From contig KL647292.1 of NCBI GenBank assembly GCA_000727475.1, positions 323,413-387,412 on the forward strand: a stretch of DNA of 64,000 nt. Direction: 5' to 3'. A program made the translations under genes and the position numbers. Below are positions 12,236 to 24,642 of the stretch, one piece after another; positions within the stretch are counted from its first letter, which is position 1; each line of letters opens with the position of its first letter. The notes under the pieces are model-generated. The model saw only the letters and a list, made by a program, of their open reading frames with translations, had not been told where the DNA came from and ran no database searches. The stretch is from Sarcocystis neurona (taxonomy: Eukaryota; Apicomplexa; Conoidasida; Eucoccidiorida; Sarcocystidae).

Positions 12236-15200
12236 GCTGCTGAGAAATAAAGAAACTGACTGCGTAACTGCTGTGTTTTAAAAGTTATCCTTCTGAAACT
12301 GGCCTTGTAATCGTCTTAACAATTCAAGCATACGCGTGCTGTGTTTCCACAACTTTTCTGTAAAAGCAGGAAGAAGCACACAGAAAAATTCTGTTCTCGT
12401 CAACGTTCCGAATCTAAATGGCGGGCGCGTACAAACTCCTGATTTGGTTGATGTGGAATCTTCAAAGGCTGTTCAGGTGGCTACGACGTAGAGATAAACC
12501 TGTTACACAGAGGCTGTGACACACTTCTGAGTTTACGCTATACTAGCACTGAGTTTTCACAAGCTTTCCTTTAAGGATTTAAGGGAAGGGCATTGAAACA
12601 TTGTAGAATATTGCGTATTACCGGATAATTGAATTCTGCTTCTAATGTTGTGAAAAGCAAATTTAATTGAATCTCCACACGGGCTAGCTCTAATCTTTGA
12701 GTTCATCCTGTATCACGTTAGGGTTGCCCTCGCCGTGTTTCTTCCCAGTTGAGGAAGTTGCTGCTGCTAGTGCTTTAAAATCTGTCGTTTCTACCTCCAC
12801 GACTGCCTATTCTACGCTTAAAAGCAGAGAGATTCGCGGGGCACGATTGGTCTCTTAAAATCACGTACGTGACTAGTAGGAGCTATTCGTCCAGCGTATC
12901 CCTTGTGAGCAGCTTCTCAAAGCTGAGAAAAGCGAAGGGACGAGAAATTATTCAAAGCTCCGAATTGCTGACGCTCGCAAGCGACGATACAGAATTCCCA
13001 GTGCGCAGAAGATAGGGACCCGGACATAATTGCGAGTCGTCCGTGTGATCGCCCATGTAGTGAAAATCGGACAACACACAAAGATTTGTGTCTTGCGCAA
13101 AGACGCTCGGCCTCGTCTTTTGTTGAAAGGTCACAGGACCTGATGCGAACGGGCAAGAAGGAGGCCCAAAGAGGGACGAATGATCAGATTGGGGGAGAAC
13201 GTGCCGGCCGCGGGGGAAACAAGAAGTCAAATCCGTGGGTCCCACGAACGTTTAGGCTGAATCTACGTTAAAACGCAAAGACTTTTCACGATGCTACGAT
13301 GTTACTGCGGAAGTACGTACACGACATAGAGTAGTACACAAAAGCATTCACGCACTGATGTCTAAGACCCTGACACAAATGACGTAACGCGTAACAAGTG
13401 TCGCAGTCACTGATGTACGCGGGTGGAGAACTGTGGAGAGGTTCCCTACGTGAGTGCTTCTCTCCGTATGCATGTGTACTTATGCCCGTAATATGTGTCG
13501 GTGCCGGGCAACAAGCACGCACATCTACCCATATATACAAGAGAACAAGTGTATGCCTCAGTACGTATATACGCATATTTGCACATCTTTTCGGACAGCT
13601 TCTGTTTTGGAGTCGTCGTGCCACGTATGGGCATACTGGTGCATCTAGCTTCATGCGTCCGTGTGTGCAATTACGGGTGTAGAGTTGGCAGTGGATGTAA
13701 TACAATGTTCTTTTCTTTTATAGTGAGTTCGCGTTGGTCGTTTTTCTACAGGGCGCGTACTCTTGTTGTCATGTTTCGTAGCTGTAGAAATGTGGGCAAA
13801 AGGAAGGAAGAAAACAAAGATTTTTCCAACGCGTACCACACCTTTGCAGGCTCAGGCGTACTGAAAGTCGGTGAAGTGCGCAACTGAGGTTTGTTGAAAG
13901 CGCGTCATATCGTTTGTTAATGTGACACCACACGAATTGTGTGTCTTTGAAATCTCAAGATTATCTTCAGCTCTTGTGGACACCTTCGCGGGCAGACAGT
14001 CACAACTTTGTGCACGGCCTTGTTCTGTCGCGAAACGCAATCAGCTGCACGCATACTCGCGAATCAACCGATGTTCTGCGCTATCGTTGTCTCGTATCGA
14101 CACTCTCTCGGCAGCGGTGGTGGTCACAATACAGAACCGGTATCTACACACTACTACTATGCTTGTAGCCTCCCTGTACCACGACGCACGCTTCTCTCAC
14201 AGCATCGTACTTTCCTTCCATGTACACTGGGAACGGTAGAGTCACCGCACTCTCTTCAAGCTTTAGTTTAGTGACGAACGGACAAACAGTGCTCAATCAG
14301 GTTGTCTGGGATGAAGTACCAGGGGGAAAGAGGGGACGCAAAAAGGTAACAATTCACATAATAGAGGTCCATTACAACAACAACACCCGTATGGGCGCCG
14401 TTCGCGAGCATGCTCATGTTATTTATGTGAAAGACATGTAACAAGGCCAACACGTAGAGATTCAGCATCCGTAGACAAAGGAAGCGCATATATTGAGATA
14501 GAGAGGATCGTGAGACGTAGACGCACAGGTAAGCGCACGTGTTTACTTTGAGCGTTAAACAGATGCACGTACACACAGTCGCTCTGAATTGCCAGTTGTT
14601 TCCCCTGTTTTATTCTGGTGTCAAAGCCAGCGTGCTTTTTTGTCACTTCTACGTTCTGACAAGCTTCCTTCGTCGGTGCAGAACTGCAATTTCCTGCTAC
14701 GTGTTTTACACATGTTTGCATATTTATACAGGGGTATTCGCGTAAACTAGCGCTACAGAAAGTGCTCTTCTCGAAGCAGTTTCAAACGTCCAAGGTACAG
14801 GTATTTGTCCACCTGGATCAAGCAAACTCCTCAGTCCTACGTGCCCGTGCGTACACATCCTCAAACAGAGTCTCCAAAAGACGCAAATTGCTACGCCACA
14901 TTTGTGTGGATCACTAGGAGACTGTACGACGAGACTCAAATGCTAACCTAGGCAGCATTGTAGAGCATTTAACATGCAGGCAAGCTTCCAGATTCGTCCC
15001 CTCAAATGGGGTTCATGTGCTAATCCACGCAGCATTGTAAAGCATTAAATGTGCAGGCAAGGTTTCAGATTCGTCCTCCCAAATTTTCGCACAGTCATGT
15101 TGGACTGCACCATATCGTGAAATAGAACGCGTGATGGTGCACTTTCTCTGTCTGGTGGCTCGGAAAGCAGTGATCACGGATATATACGCAATTATTGTAT

Positions 15201-15627
15201 GCCCTCAAACCCACAATCAAAACAGCACATCACAAGTTAAATCCTTCAAATCTTGTCATGATATGCAGAGGTGCCCTGCCGCCCTGACTAGTGAGACCCA
15301 ACTGCAAATCCACTTTCAACGCGATCGGCGCGGTAAAGGCTCCGGCAAGCCATCCTGGCAGAATGTTTCACATGTAAGTCGTAAAAAAGGGCAGAACTTC
15401 GTCTGAATCATCACAACCTATCCCTCGTGCCGCACTGTACCGTCACGACGGCATCACCTGTACGCGGGAGACGCGAAAACTCTAGTCGAATCTTTACTAG
15501 TGCAATTGGTCTCTGACGGGCCTTTTTGTACGCTACTCAAAGGTGAACTAGTTACGGGTGGGTGGTCCCTGTCTTTCGGCAGATATCGTTGCTGGACAAA
15601 ACGCGTAAAATCAGATCTCCAGACTAC
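12236..15627. other. No recognisable gene
   Basis: Follows the stop of the plus-strand membrane gene. An AATAAA lies at about 12245 and may serve as its polyadenylation signal. The rest is unique DNA of ordinary composition with short frames only and no repeated protein motif that I recognise, apart from the 77-bp duplication at 14941-15090. Confidence 0.5.
14941..15090. repeat. Tandem duplication, 77-bp period, two copies
   Basis: Two adjacent diverged copies starting near 14941 and 15018. Both run tgctaa-cc-gcagcattgta-agcatt-aa-tgcaggcaag-tt-cagattcgtcc. About ten differences separate them. No coding role seen. Confidence 0.85.
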
Positions 15628-15779
15628 CTGCGTGGGATTTGCTTTTTCGTAGCAGGCACGCTGCATATCCTGAAGTGGCACCTGCGCCGCGGTATAGATG
15701 TACACAAATTCAGGCGTGCATGTCGCAAGAGCATCACCAAAGGTAAAACGACAGTCGCAAGCGGCGCCTTCAGTGAAAA
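15628..15779 (-). CDS. Exon-like block, cysteine-rich, possible surface antigen exon
   Basis: On the minus strand an acceptor (caattcaacag) opens a 152-nt block that closes at a CAG|GTAGTC donor, phase 1 in and phase 0 out. The peptide includes GAACDCRFTFGDALATC and DMQRACYEKANPTQ, so two spaced Cys groups. This loosely recalls the Cys-containing exon of Eimeria TA4-type surface antigens, but the match is by eye. Flanking exons could not be fixed; a weak continuation may lie at 14724-14939 (minus). The opposite strand is also partly open here. Confidence 0.28.
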
Positions 15780-16444
15780 CTGTTGAATTGGAGTTGTGCT
15801 TCATAGACAGGAACGATATCAGGAACATTGTCCTTCCCCAGCAGGCAGGCGCGATTCGCCGTCTTTTTTGAGTGAAAGCGTGATGTGTATGTTTTGTGCA
15901 ATAGCCCTGTGTGCAGATACATATACAAATATACGCATATATATATATACGTATGTCTGCTCTCGTGGTGTTTTGTTTCCATCTGTGGACAGACAATGGC
16001 GCATATGTGTACACATTCGTTGTTACGCAGAAAAAGAAAGATTTCTAGCTCGTTACTTTAGAACGCACAAAGCGTTTCTTCGTCTGTGTCTACGCGAGCA
16101 GAGACATTCATACGTGCGCAGGGAATAGTCTACACTCCCATACACAGATGGAGGGGACGCCTGTATATGTATGTATTTATATGTCTGTGCAGGTACTCGT
16201 AAATGCAAATATATCTCCACGTACGTGCACGTGGGCTTTCACTTACATACTCGTAGGTCTTGAGAAGGTGAGCGTGTACTCTGTTTGACGTAAACGCATA
16301 TGTGTGAAATCTGCGTTCGTCCGAAAGGAGACATTTTCTGTCTTGTCAGGCGTGAACGCACACGTACGCTACACACGCTCAGCATCTTGGAATGTACGTG
16401 TCTCAGCTGAATCACGCTTCACGCCCTTTCGCCTGCTTAGCCGT

Positions 16445-16596
16445 CGGCAATTGATTGAGAAGTCTTTACTGCAGGAAAGAAAGCGAATGTGTATTTGTGT
16501 ACACTGGGGCGTTCTCGCGTCGGCGATTGATTGAGAAGTCTTTACTTCAGGAAAGAAAGCGAATGTGTATTTGTGTACACTGGGACGTTCTCGCCT
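16445..16596. repeat. Near-identical tandem duplication, 76-bp period
   Basis: Two copies begin at 16445 and 16521 (cggcaattgattgagaagtc versus cggcgattgattgagaagtc). They differ at only about five positions across 76 bp. This is the youngest-looking duplication in the window. Confidence 0.92.
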
Positions 16597-17685
16597 CTCT
16601 TTTTGTATATTAATTTTCTACTTTCCAGCGTTCCCATTTTCTTTCGTTCCCGTGCAGGGTCTGTGCACGAAAGGGTACGAAGGAGAACGACTTGCGAACC
16701 AGCAGCGCTATGCCATGAGCGTGGCTTCACGTGGGCTGCTATCGGCCTAACTGGGTCTGCAACGTATTTGAGAACGAATCTAGTGCGCATCCAGTAAACC
16801 TTCTTTCTCCGGTGCCCTGTCCCTCCGCTCCGCATGCAGAAGTGCACACAGGTGTTTGTATACACAAATCGATGACGGTGTACGGCTTTGAAGTGCGATA
16901 ACAGACCTTCGCCAATAAGAAGTGAGCTAACAAACCTTTGTCGTGCCTGCGTAGGATGTCACATCTGCAGTCATGTACAGCTATCTGTCGAAGTGGACAA
17001 GCGTACAAAATTACATGTTTTTTTCGCTATAGACGTATATATGGTGTGAAAGCTATTCACCTGCAGGCACCCAAGTAGTTGTATTCGGACACTCGCTAAG
17101 GGGTATGGGTATAGATGTGGTGCCAACATACACATGTACACAAGGCCCAATCACTAATTTTCATGAGAGATAACCCACACCATTCAGCATGTATTTCCTT
17201 AGGGAATCTTTGAAAAAGTAAGCAAGAATCAGCAGGAATAAAGAGAAACTGCAGTGGCGATTACACCGTAGCACGCCGACGAGTAGAAGAGTTTCTATAT
17301 ATTCCGCAGCATCCAGTCCTGTGCTCCGTCTATGACGCGACTTGAATCTATTGACGTATCGAAGCCTCTTCTTCTGAACATTCCAGCAGGGGCCAAGTCT
17401 TCAGTGAACCTGTTTGTGTCAGCAACAAGAAAGGAAACTGAAATCGACGGGTCAGACTGCTGACTCGCGTCTCGTTATCTCCAAACTCTAATGTATACTT
17501 GTACCTTTGTGAAGTCACAGTTTGCCCCACATAAGGCGAACAAAGTAAGACCGCGTACGGGACGTCAATTGCAGGCGCACGCTTGCTTGTAAAAAGTTTG
17601 TGGAACGTCTAAAATGGTGCATGAACCACTTGACTTTTACTTGATATTAGGGAAAGAAAGACAATAGTTCTGCTACTTTGCGCTG

Positions 17686-19430
17686 TTATGCTTTGATCTG
17701 AAGAAAGGAAATCCATCTACAAGCCCTCGTGAGATTGAATACAGCAGCAACCATGGTGATAAGAATGTCACGCGCAGTGGCTATGTGCACGAGATCCAGA
17801 TTCCTCGCAATGAAGCAATTATCACTTAGCCTGATAAGTACGCCGGTGAAATTTTCGACAGTGCAGTAAGTTCCAGGTAGTACCACGGGTGCTGACACGC
17901 CTGCGTATTCGTCAGCGCCAGAAAAAAAGTGGATTGTCACGTGTCGGTTATTTTCTCTTCGTGCATGTTTTTATCAACGTTTTGCGACACGAAGCCGGAT
18001 TTGAATTGGAACAAGCTGAAGGAAGTCATATATCTGTGTCACCGTATAGTTCAACGGGCGCAATCATGTGTACGTGGAAGATACGACACTACGGACATCT
18101 CAAAATACAAAACGTCATTCCTGCGTGTTGTATACGTCCCTTCTGCATAAAATGCACTCATTCTGTAAGAGCGTAGACGGAATGCAGGCGTAGCTGTACA
18201 GAGTTCCATGTACATTATGCGCTGCATTGAAATCGCCGTGTCCAGTCGCCTGCATATTCTCGTAGCAGGAACTAAATTTGCAGTGAGCCGCCGCGCCACA
18301 GACGTATAACGCTCGTCTGAGTTTATCGTGGCATAATTCTGAAAGTACACAAAGGGCTCCCTGCACCAGACTGTAAACTATCACGGAGTCGAGGGCATAA
18401 CTATCGCATGTTGTGAGAATCAGGTACACTGCCAGAAATGTTTAGCAAAGTCACTTTCTTCTGCACCCAGCGGGTACGACTACAGGTCATCTTCAGTTGA
18501 CACAAAATGACATTTTACAAATGAAAAGGAGCTCCCTCTGCTCATAAAACCCTTCACGCCATTCTTTAGCACGCATACAGCACGTATCTTGGTATCGTAC
18601 TGTCACCTAGTTCACACTGGTTGTCTGGCTACCCGCACACGCCAGTACATGCCATAAGAAAAAATTTACAGGCTTGCGTCTGCGAAAACAAGTATTTCAT
18701 TCTTCATCCCATTGCTCAACATGCAGCTTTATAACCCACGACAGACATAGGGTACAGAAGGCGCCTACTGAAAAAAAGTGGGTACTTCTTAGAAATACGT
18801 CAGGGTGCCAACTTTTTCAGTGGTTCCAAAATGTTTACTCTGGAAATCATACTTTCCCAGCTCCAGCAAGACTGGTGTAGGGGCGTCGCCTTCAGTGGCA
18901 AGTAAACTATCACATCCGTCACAGTATCCAAGACGTTTGTCTTTGCCGCTCTCCAGGTACTTACCGGAAACTAGTGGCCTGCACAATGATGTAGCACACT
19001 CTACGACGTTTGAACATCTGTATAGACTTCAAGTCGTTCTTTTAAAGTATACCATATCTGTGCAAAGACAATGCCCAAAACTGTTCTTCCCAGCGAATTT
19101 CACATGCGTCCACCCGCCGTCGGTGAAGCGTACACACAGGACTCCATACCTCCTGCACGTGTCACACATATGCATGTGCTGTAAGGGGATCGAAGAAGCT
19201 ATACTTTGAGCGTATTTTTGTTCGTGGCAAGCGGCGTCTCCCCTCTTCTAGTTGACCCTTGAGGAGTAAATACGTGGGCACGTATTTGCCTGTATGCAGC
19301 CGTCTCTCCCCGCACGTGGAAGTTTTGTCACACACTTCTACGACGCCTATCACGGGAGACGATTTTACTTGCATTTGAGTCCATACGACGGAAGCGTCCA
19401 GAGCTGCCTTAGCTCAGGCTGTTCGGAAAT
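17686..19430 (-). CDS. Candidate small split gene, SAG-like, exons unresolved
   Basis: Several minus-strand blocks look coding but could not be joined with certainty. At 19270-19420 there is a peptide with CDKTSTCGERR. At 18790-18960 there is YCDGCDSLLATEGD. At 18180-18400 there is RALYVCGAAAHCKFSSCYEN, preceded by ag sites, and YSYACIPS. At 17690-17900 there is a frame ending in a hydrophobic stretch (DILITMVAAVFNL). Order and Cys content would suit a secreted, membrane-anchored antigen of the TA4/SAG type. A second frame through 18180-18350 is also open, so this is a tentative call. Confidence 0.22.
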
Positions 19431-19546
19431 ACCAAGGTTGACCTTTTTGCCGTACAAGCTGTTATGTGTGAAGTAAAAGGTGGCAACAAAGTCTGGTCCT
19501 GCAGCAGTGACAACAGCAGCAAATCCTCGCCCACAGAATGAAATCA

Positions 19547-20372
19547 GGGGGTAAAGGGTCTACTTTGTGTGACAATTTTGACCAGTGAAGGTTCACCAGA
19601 GCAGCATACGCAACAAATACCGCCCGCATCACCAGCTGCGTCATCAGCACGACCAGCAGAAGCAGCACATCGAGCAGTCCCAGTAGCAGAAGCAGCGAAA
19701 GAGTCGCCAAAAAGAGCACCAGTAGAGTCAGCGACACCCTCGCAGGTACCACCAAGTTTCCAGTTCGTACAACCTGTTTACCGCAGACCACGTCCACAAG
19801 CAGCGGGTGAGTCGCTCTACGAGCAGCACGTTTTCTCAGGTGTTGCACTGCTCTGGTGTTTCCTTGTCCCTCCCAGGTGTCTTCCCGCACAAGGTCTACA
19901 AGCGTCTCTCAGCAAGACGGCTTTTTTTGTCACAGTGCAAGTATGCAGGTGCACGCACGAGTATTCGCGCATCTGCATGTACACGCGCATACGCACGTAT
20001 GCTGTAGCATCTGTGATAAAGCACCAGTGGACAACGACATTCAACATTGTAGATACCCCGACAACCATGCACAGCTCGCTTGATACGTGTTAAGCGGATC
20101 GTGTGCCAAATGAAACAGTAAGAGGATCAAACGCAGTAGCTTCAGAATCGGGGCTGCTGCCGGTGCTCAAGATCCAGAGCGTTGGTAGTTGGCGTGTTGA
20201 CTTGAGATACGTTATTCGCGTCACACCATCGGCGGTCTCAGTCATTACGCTCTTCCTCTCTGCAGGAGCCAAGTGTGTACTTTTCAAGGTGCAACTTACG
20301 TCTGACCTCAGAAATGATGAAAACAATAATGGTACATACGTCGGAGGTGTCTGTAGCAGGCCAATCACATAA
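19547..20372 (+). CDS. Candidate split gene: Pro/Ala-rich exon joined to a Cys-containing terminal exon
   Basis: Exon one (about 19547-19806; acceptor aaatcag or a later ag) encodes a Pro/Ala/Gln-rich peptide ending in PPSFQFVQPVYRRPRP and stops at a strong GTGAGT donor in phase 1. A CTTCCTCTCTGCAG acceptor at 20265 opens 20266-20372, again phase 1, giving AKCVLFKVQLTSD and GGVCSRPIT before TAA. The join is in frame. Two Cys with an intervening polar loop resemble the C-terminal half of TA4-type antigens, but there is no hydrophobic tail, so a further exon or another family is possible. No start codon was identified. Confidence 0.38.
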
Positions 20373-21930
20373 TGCAGACGCATTGAGCACCGCACGACAG
20401 ATTCATTCATTGACCGAATATAGCCGACTGACTTTCTTGTACGCAGCTGTACGACTTAGTCGCTGTCATGCGGTCCGTAGATACACCGACGCAGCGTTCT
20501 GTTAATGGTAGTGCTGCTCCGGTTGCTGTGCAAGCACCACCTTGTACCGCTGGTGACTTTTGGTCGCTGCCCTTTTCTGTTGTTGCCCTCCCTAGTGTTC
20601 GTGTTCTTGCTTCTGCTGTTGTTCCTGCTGATCCTCCTGCCGCTGCCGGTGAACCAGTCGCTGCAGTCCAGTCATCCCCATTCTCCAGAATCCTCGTGAC
20701 GTGTGTTTCACGTACTGTGGAGGGCGAAGATGCGGCGGCGCTGCTGCCTACAGTGCTACGGCAGAAAAAATTTTCACTCATCTGCTCTGTAGCCATTGAA
20801 CCCGCTACGCGTCGTTAGAGAAGCGAATTTGTGCCCGCTCAGGAGAGCACTGAGGATGCAATCAACAGCTTTTCCCTGTAACGGTAGATACGTTCAATGC
20901 CGTGTCAGGGGAGTCCGGTGTAAATGGACTTGGGTAACGCATGTAGATATCTCTGCACGTAGACTCAGAAGTTGTGTATCACACGTTCAAGCGTGCGAAA
21001 CGGAGAAAGTGCGGTGCGGAACCAGCCGTGGTGAGGGAAGGTGAAGTCCCTGCGTACGCGGGTACACACTCTGAGACAGGTGGGAGAGATCTGCAGTCGG
21101 ACCACAAATAGAGTGTTCGACACAATGCTGCGACCTCTGATTACTGTGTTTCCTGTCTTAGTGTCTACAAATAGGTGCGGACTGACGCCCAAGTCGATGT
21201 GCTTGTTTGTGACGATGTTTGCACTCACGCGAAAGAATAGACAGTTCACGTACCTAGGTGAAAGAGAAGGATTCGCATGTATACGCGTTCAACACACTAG
21301 TACGCCTGTCTGAACACTTCGGCTGTGTATGTAAAACTCGGAACTTCACAAATCCCTGCGAGGTGACATAGTAAGCGAGTTATACTGTAGGTATATATAC
21401 AAGTAATAGTTTCTCGGAGAACCGCAGCTTGCCCGTGTGGTGACGGGGTGCTATTGACGAGTTTGACGAAGATTCCTAGGTAACAAACATGTAAACTTCA
21501 TCTTTCCTAATGTATCAGCGGATGCCGTAGCAAGTGTCTGCATAGGTAAGCCTGCCGTTTACGTAGAAAGAGGGGGCAAGACAGGAGACAGCATGCCCAG
21601 ATGCAGCCTGCATCTAGAGGTTCACAGTTCGCAGCGCGGGAGACGGGACGGAAGCGTCAGAGTAACGTGGAACGTGTCTGCTCATTTAACTACGAGTGAA
21701 GAGCAATGCTGTGCAAGATAGCTGGAAAACGATCACCGCTCAATTCTGATATGCTGAATTACGATCCTCTCTATGGGGAACATATATGTATGCGTGTGAA
21801 ATGCGTTGGTGCGTGGTAGGTTACTCGGACAGTTGTGGGCACATGCGGTCGAATCATGAGGTCACGGCGGCTCACTCGGAGTGGCCTACGAAGGACCAAA
21901 GTATAGCACACAATTAGCAAGAACTGGCTT
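20373..21930. other. Undecided region, frames open on both strands
   Basis: At 20407-20820 both strands are open: minus gives an Ala/Thr-rich peptide of about 130 codons, plus a 116-codon frame. CTG/GCA triplets cause part of this. I found no splice evidence favouring either. From 20830 to 21930 nothing convincing is seen. Confidence 0.4.
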
Positions 21931-21936
21931 CATCGC

Positions 21937-22120
21937 AGGTACACTGGATCTAATTACACACGCACGCGCGTATTCCTATGTCTGTGGAGCTGCACCTGTG
22001 CGCTGTCTGTACAAAAACGTAGGCATTCCTATCCAATATATAGAGCGACTGCAGATTTTACGGTCAGTGTTAAGCAAGTCGCTGAAAATTATGTTTCGAA
22101 TGAAGTCCGTTTTGAACGGG
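21937..22120 (+). CDS. Exon-like block with YVCGAAPVRC motif
   Basis: A CTTCATCGCAG acceptor opens a plus-strand frame with RAYSYVCGAAPVRCLYKN. This resembles RALYVCGAAAHCKFSSCYEN on the minus strand near 18300, hinting at two members of one family in opposite orientation. No donor in a compatible phase with the next hydrophobic block (about 22361-22425, FFAGVLLAIASNI) was found, so the model is incomplete. Confidence 0.22.
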
Positions 22121-22633
22121 TGACGGAGGTTACGGGGAGAAGGAGGACACAGGGCGAAAAAAAACCATTTCGCTTTCGTGTCCAAAGCATTACTGCGAAA
22201 AGAAAAATCCGTCGCGGAACGTGTTCCTGTCGCGTTCACGTACAGCGCGCGCAAAAGAAAAAACCGGACAGATATTACGTGTTTCGGTTCCTTCCTACTA
22301 TACTGGAGGGTGCCTTACTCACCTCCGCTCAAAGACGGCCAAACACTCCGTTCGAGATAAGATTTCGCCGGGCCGGTATCTTCCGTGTTTTTCGCTGGAG
22401 TTCTCCTGGCTATAGCTTCCAATATTAGTTACGTGACGGAGGGTAATTGTTCAACAGGTTCAGTAAATACATACATACGCATATGTATAACATATGCGTA
22501 TACTATGCGTCTACACACGCGTACTGCTTACTGCTTCATACACTTACAAACAGCTGCTAAGATGTGTTTGTACACATCTACGATTATGTGGACCACAAAG
22601 GCACTTACACCAAGTATACGTGTTTCCTCCTAG

Positions 22634-23184
22634 TGGTGTTGTAGACGTGCGTGAGTTCACATCCGCATCAGACGCGGCTTCCCGCATGAAAGGCTTTTCG
22701 AAAACAGAACTTGGAGTGTTGCGTCACTTGAGGCCGCAGGGTCATATCGGTGGTAAATGTAAAAGCACTGTCGGTGATAAATAACCTACTTCATCAAGAG
22801 TCCTTCCGCAGGTGACAACAGCGTCCCCGCACCAAGCCTGCATTTATACTGTGTATCGACACGCGTCCCCAGCTATTGCTGCACGCTGCAGAGCTTCCGC
22901 AAGGGTGGACGTTATGTACAATTCTCAGTGTACATTGAGAAACGTACTTGTGGGCAAAAACGCCTGTTTCGGCCTCCCAAACTCACGCGTATACGTTGAT
23001 CCGTCATCGTACATTGAATGCGTGGGGTGCGTTGCTGATGTCAGGATTTTTCACAATTGCGTGCTTAGCGTTGCACATATACAGAAGAGCGTACGCGTTT
23101 ACTCATGTAGAATTACACGCACTGAAAGATAGCTACGTGTGCGTCTCGAAAGTGTCTATCAACTACGGCGGATGCAGGGACTGA
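22634..23184 (+). CDS. Candidate three-exon small gene, SAG-like, partial 5'
   Basis: Exons 22634-22752 (acceptor TTTCCTCCTAG, donor GTAAAT), 22812-22943 (acceptor CCTTCCGCAG, donor GTACTT) and 23045-23184 (acceptor GCTGATGTCAG) join in phases 1 and 1. The peptides are GVVDVREFTSASDAASRMKG, a Cys-rich middle (LYCVSTRVPSYCCTLQSF) and a hydrophobic segment (FFTIACLALHIYRR) followed by a short tail and stop. A small secreted or membrane protein fits; a TA4-type antigen is one possibility. The upstream exon (phase 2) is not identified; a signal-like stretch FFAGVLLAIASNI lies at about 22386-22425. Confidence 0.33.
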
Positions 23185-24127
23185 AGACTTGCACGCCTCC
23201 GTCTTGCGCTTTATTGTTGTCGCGTGTCAAAAGAAGAGAGACGGCGCCATATTTGCATTTGTATATGCGTATGTCCGTGTATATGCGCATTGATGTATGT
23301 ACGAATACGTACATCTGCCAGTACGTACGTATGAATCTATGCAACATCCTGTAGACACAAGAATAGACGGATATCATCTGCGCGTACTGCCAACGGTACT
23401 GATGCTCAGCCATACGAGGCCGACGAGGGTGCCCGTGGAATGGTTGGTGATCCAGTGCGCAGCCATTCGTTTACGCTTGTGACAACTTTTTTAAAAAATT
23501 CGTCTGGATATCCGGCGAAACATACATATATACCTGTGTGTGTAGTGCGGGGGGACGTGCGCATCTCAGGGGGGGAGAAAAAACGTCCACGTAAGGGGTG
23601 TCCCTATATAGAGAAGGGTAGAGATAACGTGTGTTGCTACGATCTCAAGGAAAATCGGGTGGTACCATGTACACACACTCGTATCTGCAGATGTGTAGAC
23701 GGGTAGATGAAAACCTGTAGATACACCCGGCTGACCCTACTTTGAAGAAACAGAAAATCAACTTCTATTACGTGGAGCATAGCGAAATTGTACTGTTGAT
23801 TGCACCGAAACACTGGACGCCATAACGGAGCCCAGTTCCACTACACAGGATGTAGTCTGTGGGTGAGTACTAGAACATAGATATGTATTGATACATAAAT
23901 ATCCACTTGCGCATACACGCATTCGCTTCTCTTACGTAAATGCACACACACGTAGAGACACGTATACACGTAACTCTCCTTTTGTTAAGCACCTGCGTAC
24001 AAGCACAGATGGACCACCGTTTGTTACATCTCTGGTATAGACACGGTTTTTAACGTAGTGGTTTTGGTCCTTTAAAGATAGCGGCAGCTTTCTATACTTG
24101 TACGTAAATGTATATACATGCAGGGAC
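23185..24127. other. Microsatellite and unique DNA, no gene called
   Basis: Alternating purine-pyrimidine words (cgtatgtccgtgtatatgcg and similar) at 23250-23340 and 23880-23980. No supported exon. Confidence 0.45.
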
Positions 24128-24296
24128 CAGCAAGTGTCACCCTGTGTCGTCCTTTAAAAAAAGCACTGTCTGCTGTCGCAGCCACATGGACGCAAAATAC
24201 AGACGCTCCCTTCCCACATGGGGGCACATACGCACCTTTACTTGTGCATGTAATTGTGCTAACACAGGCTTCTCCAGACAAACCACATTGTCGCAA
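24128..24296 (-). CDS. SAG-like exon block
   Basis: The minus-strand frame reads ACVSTITCTSKGAYVPP followed by GASVFCVHVAATADS and runs to a GTCCCT donor at 24127. The arrangement of two Cys, a short polar loop, then a Phe-Cys pair is the best single match in the window to the Cys-containing exon of Eimeria TA4-type surface antigens as I remember them. The acceptor is not certain. A possible upstream exon (IEELCNPGRSIHQSEK) lies around 24390-24520 on the same strand. No membrane-anchor exon was found downstream. Confidence 0.35.
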
Positions 24297-24554
24297 GGCG
24301 GCGCGTTAAATGCTGCCCATCACAACTGGAATTGCGTTAACTGATTGTTGCTGAGGAAGCACCTGTGTGGAAAGTGTTCTCTACGAGGACACGTCCCCCT
24401 GGTCAGCCGCTCGACTGACCACTTTCTGTTCCTTGGTGGACAGAAATTGTATCCGTGCCTGCGCTGCATTACCGCTTTTTTCACTTTGATGAATGCTTCT
24501 GCCTGGGTTACAAAGCTCTTCTATGCGCTGTTCTATTAGCAGGTATAGACACTT

Positions 24555-24642
24555 GCCGCCCCAAAAAGCTGCTTTCTGCCGCCCGAAAAGTTGTTCTCTG
24601 CCGCCCGAAGTTGTTTTCTGCCACCCGAAAAATAGTTTTCCG
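24555..24642. repeat. Four-copy ~22-bp tandem repeat
   Basis: Units of the form ccgcccgaaaagttgtt-tctg, with copies at about 24555, 24579, 24601 and 24621. They differ by small substitutions and indels. Confidence 0.85.
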
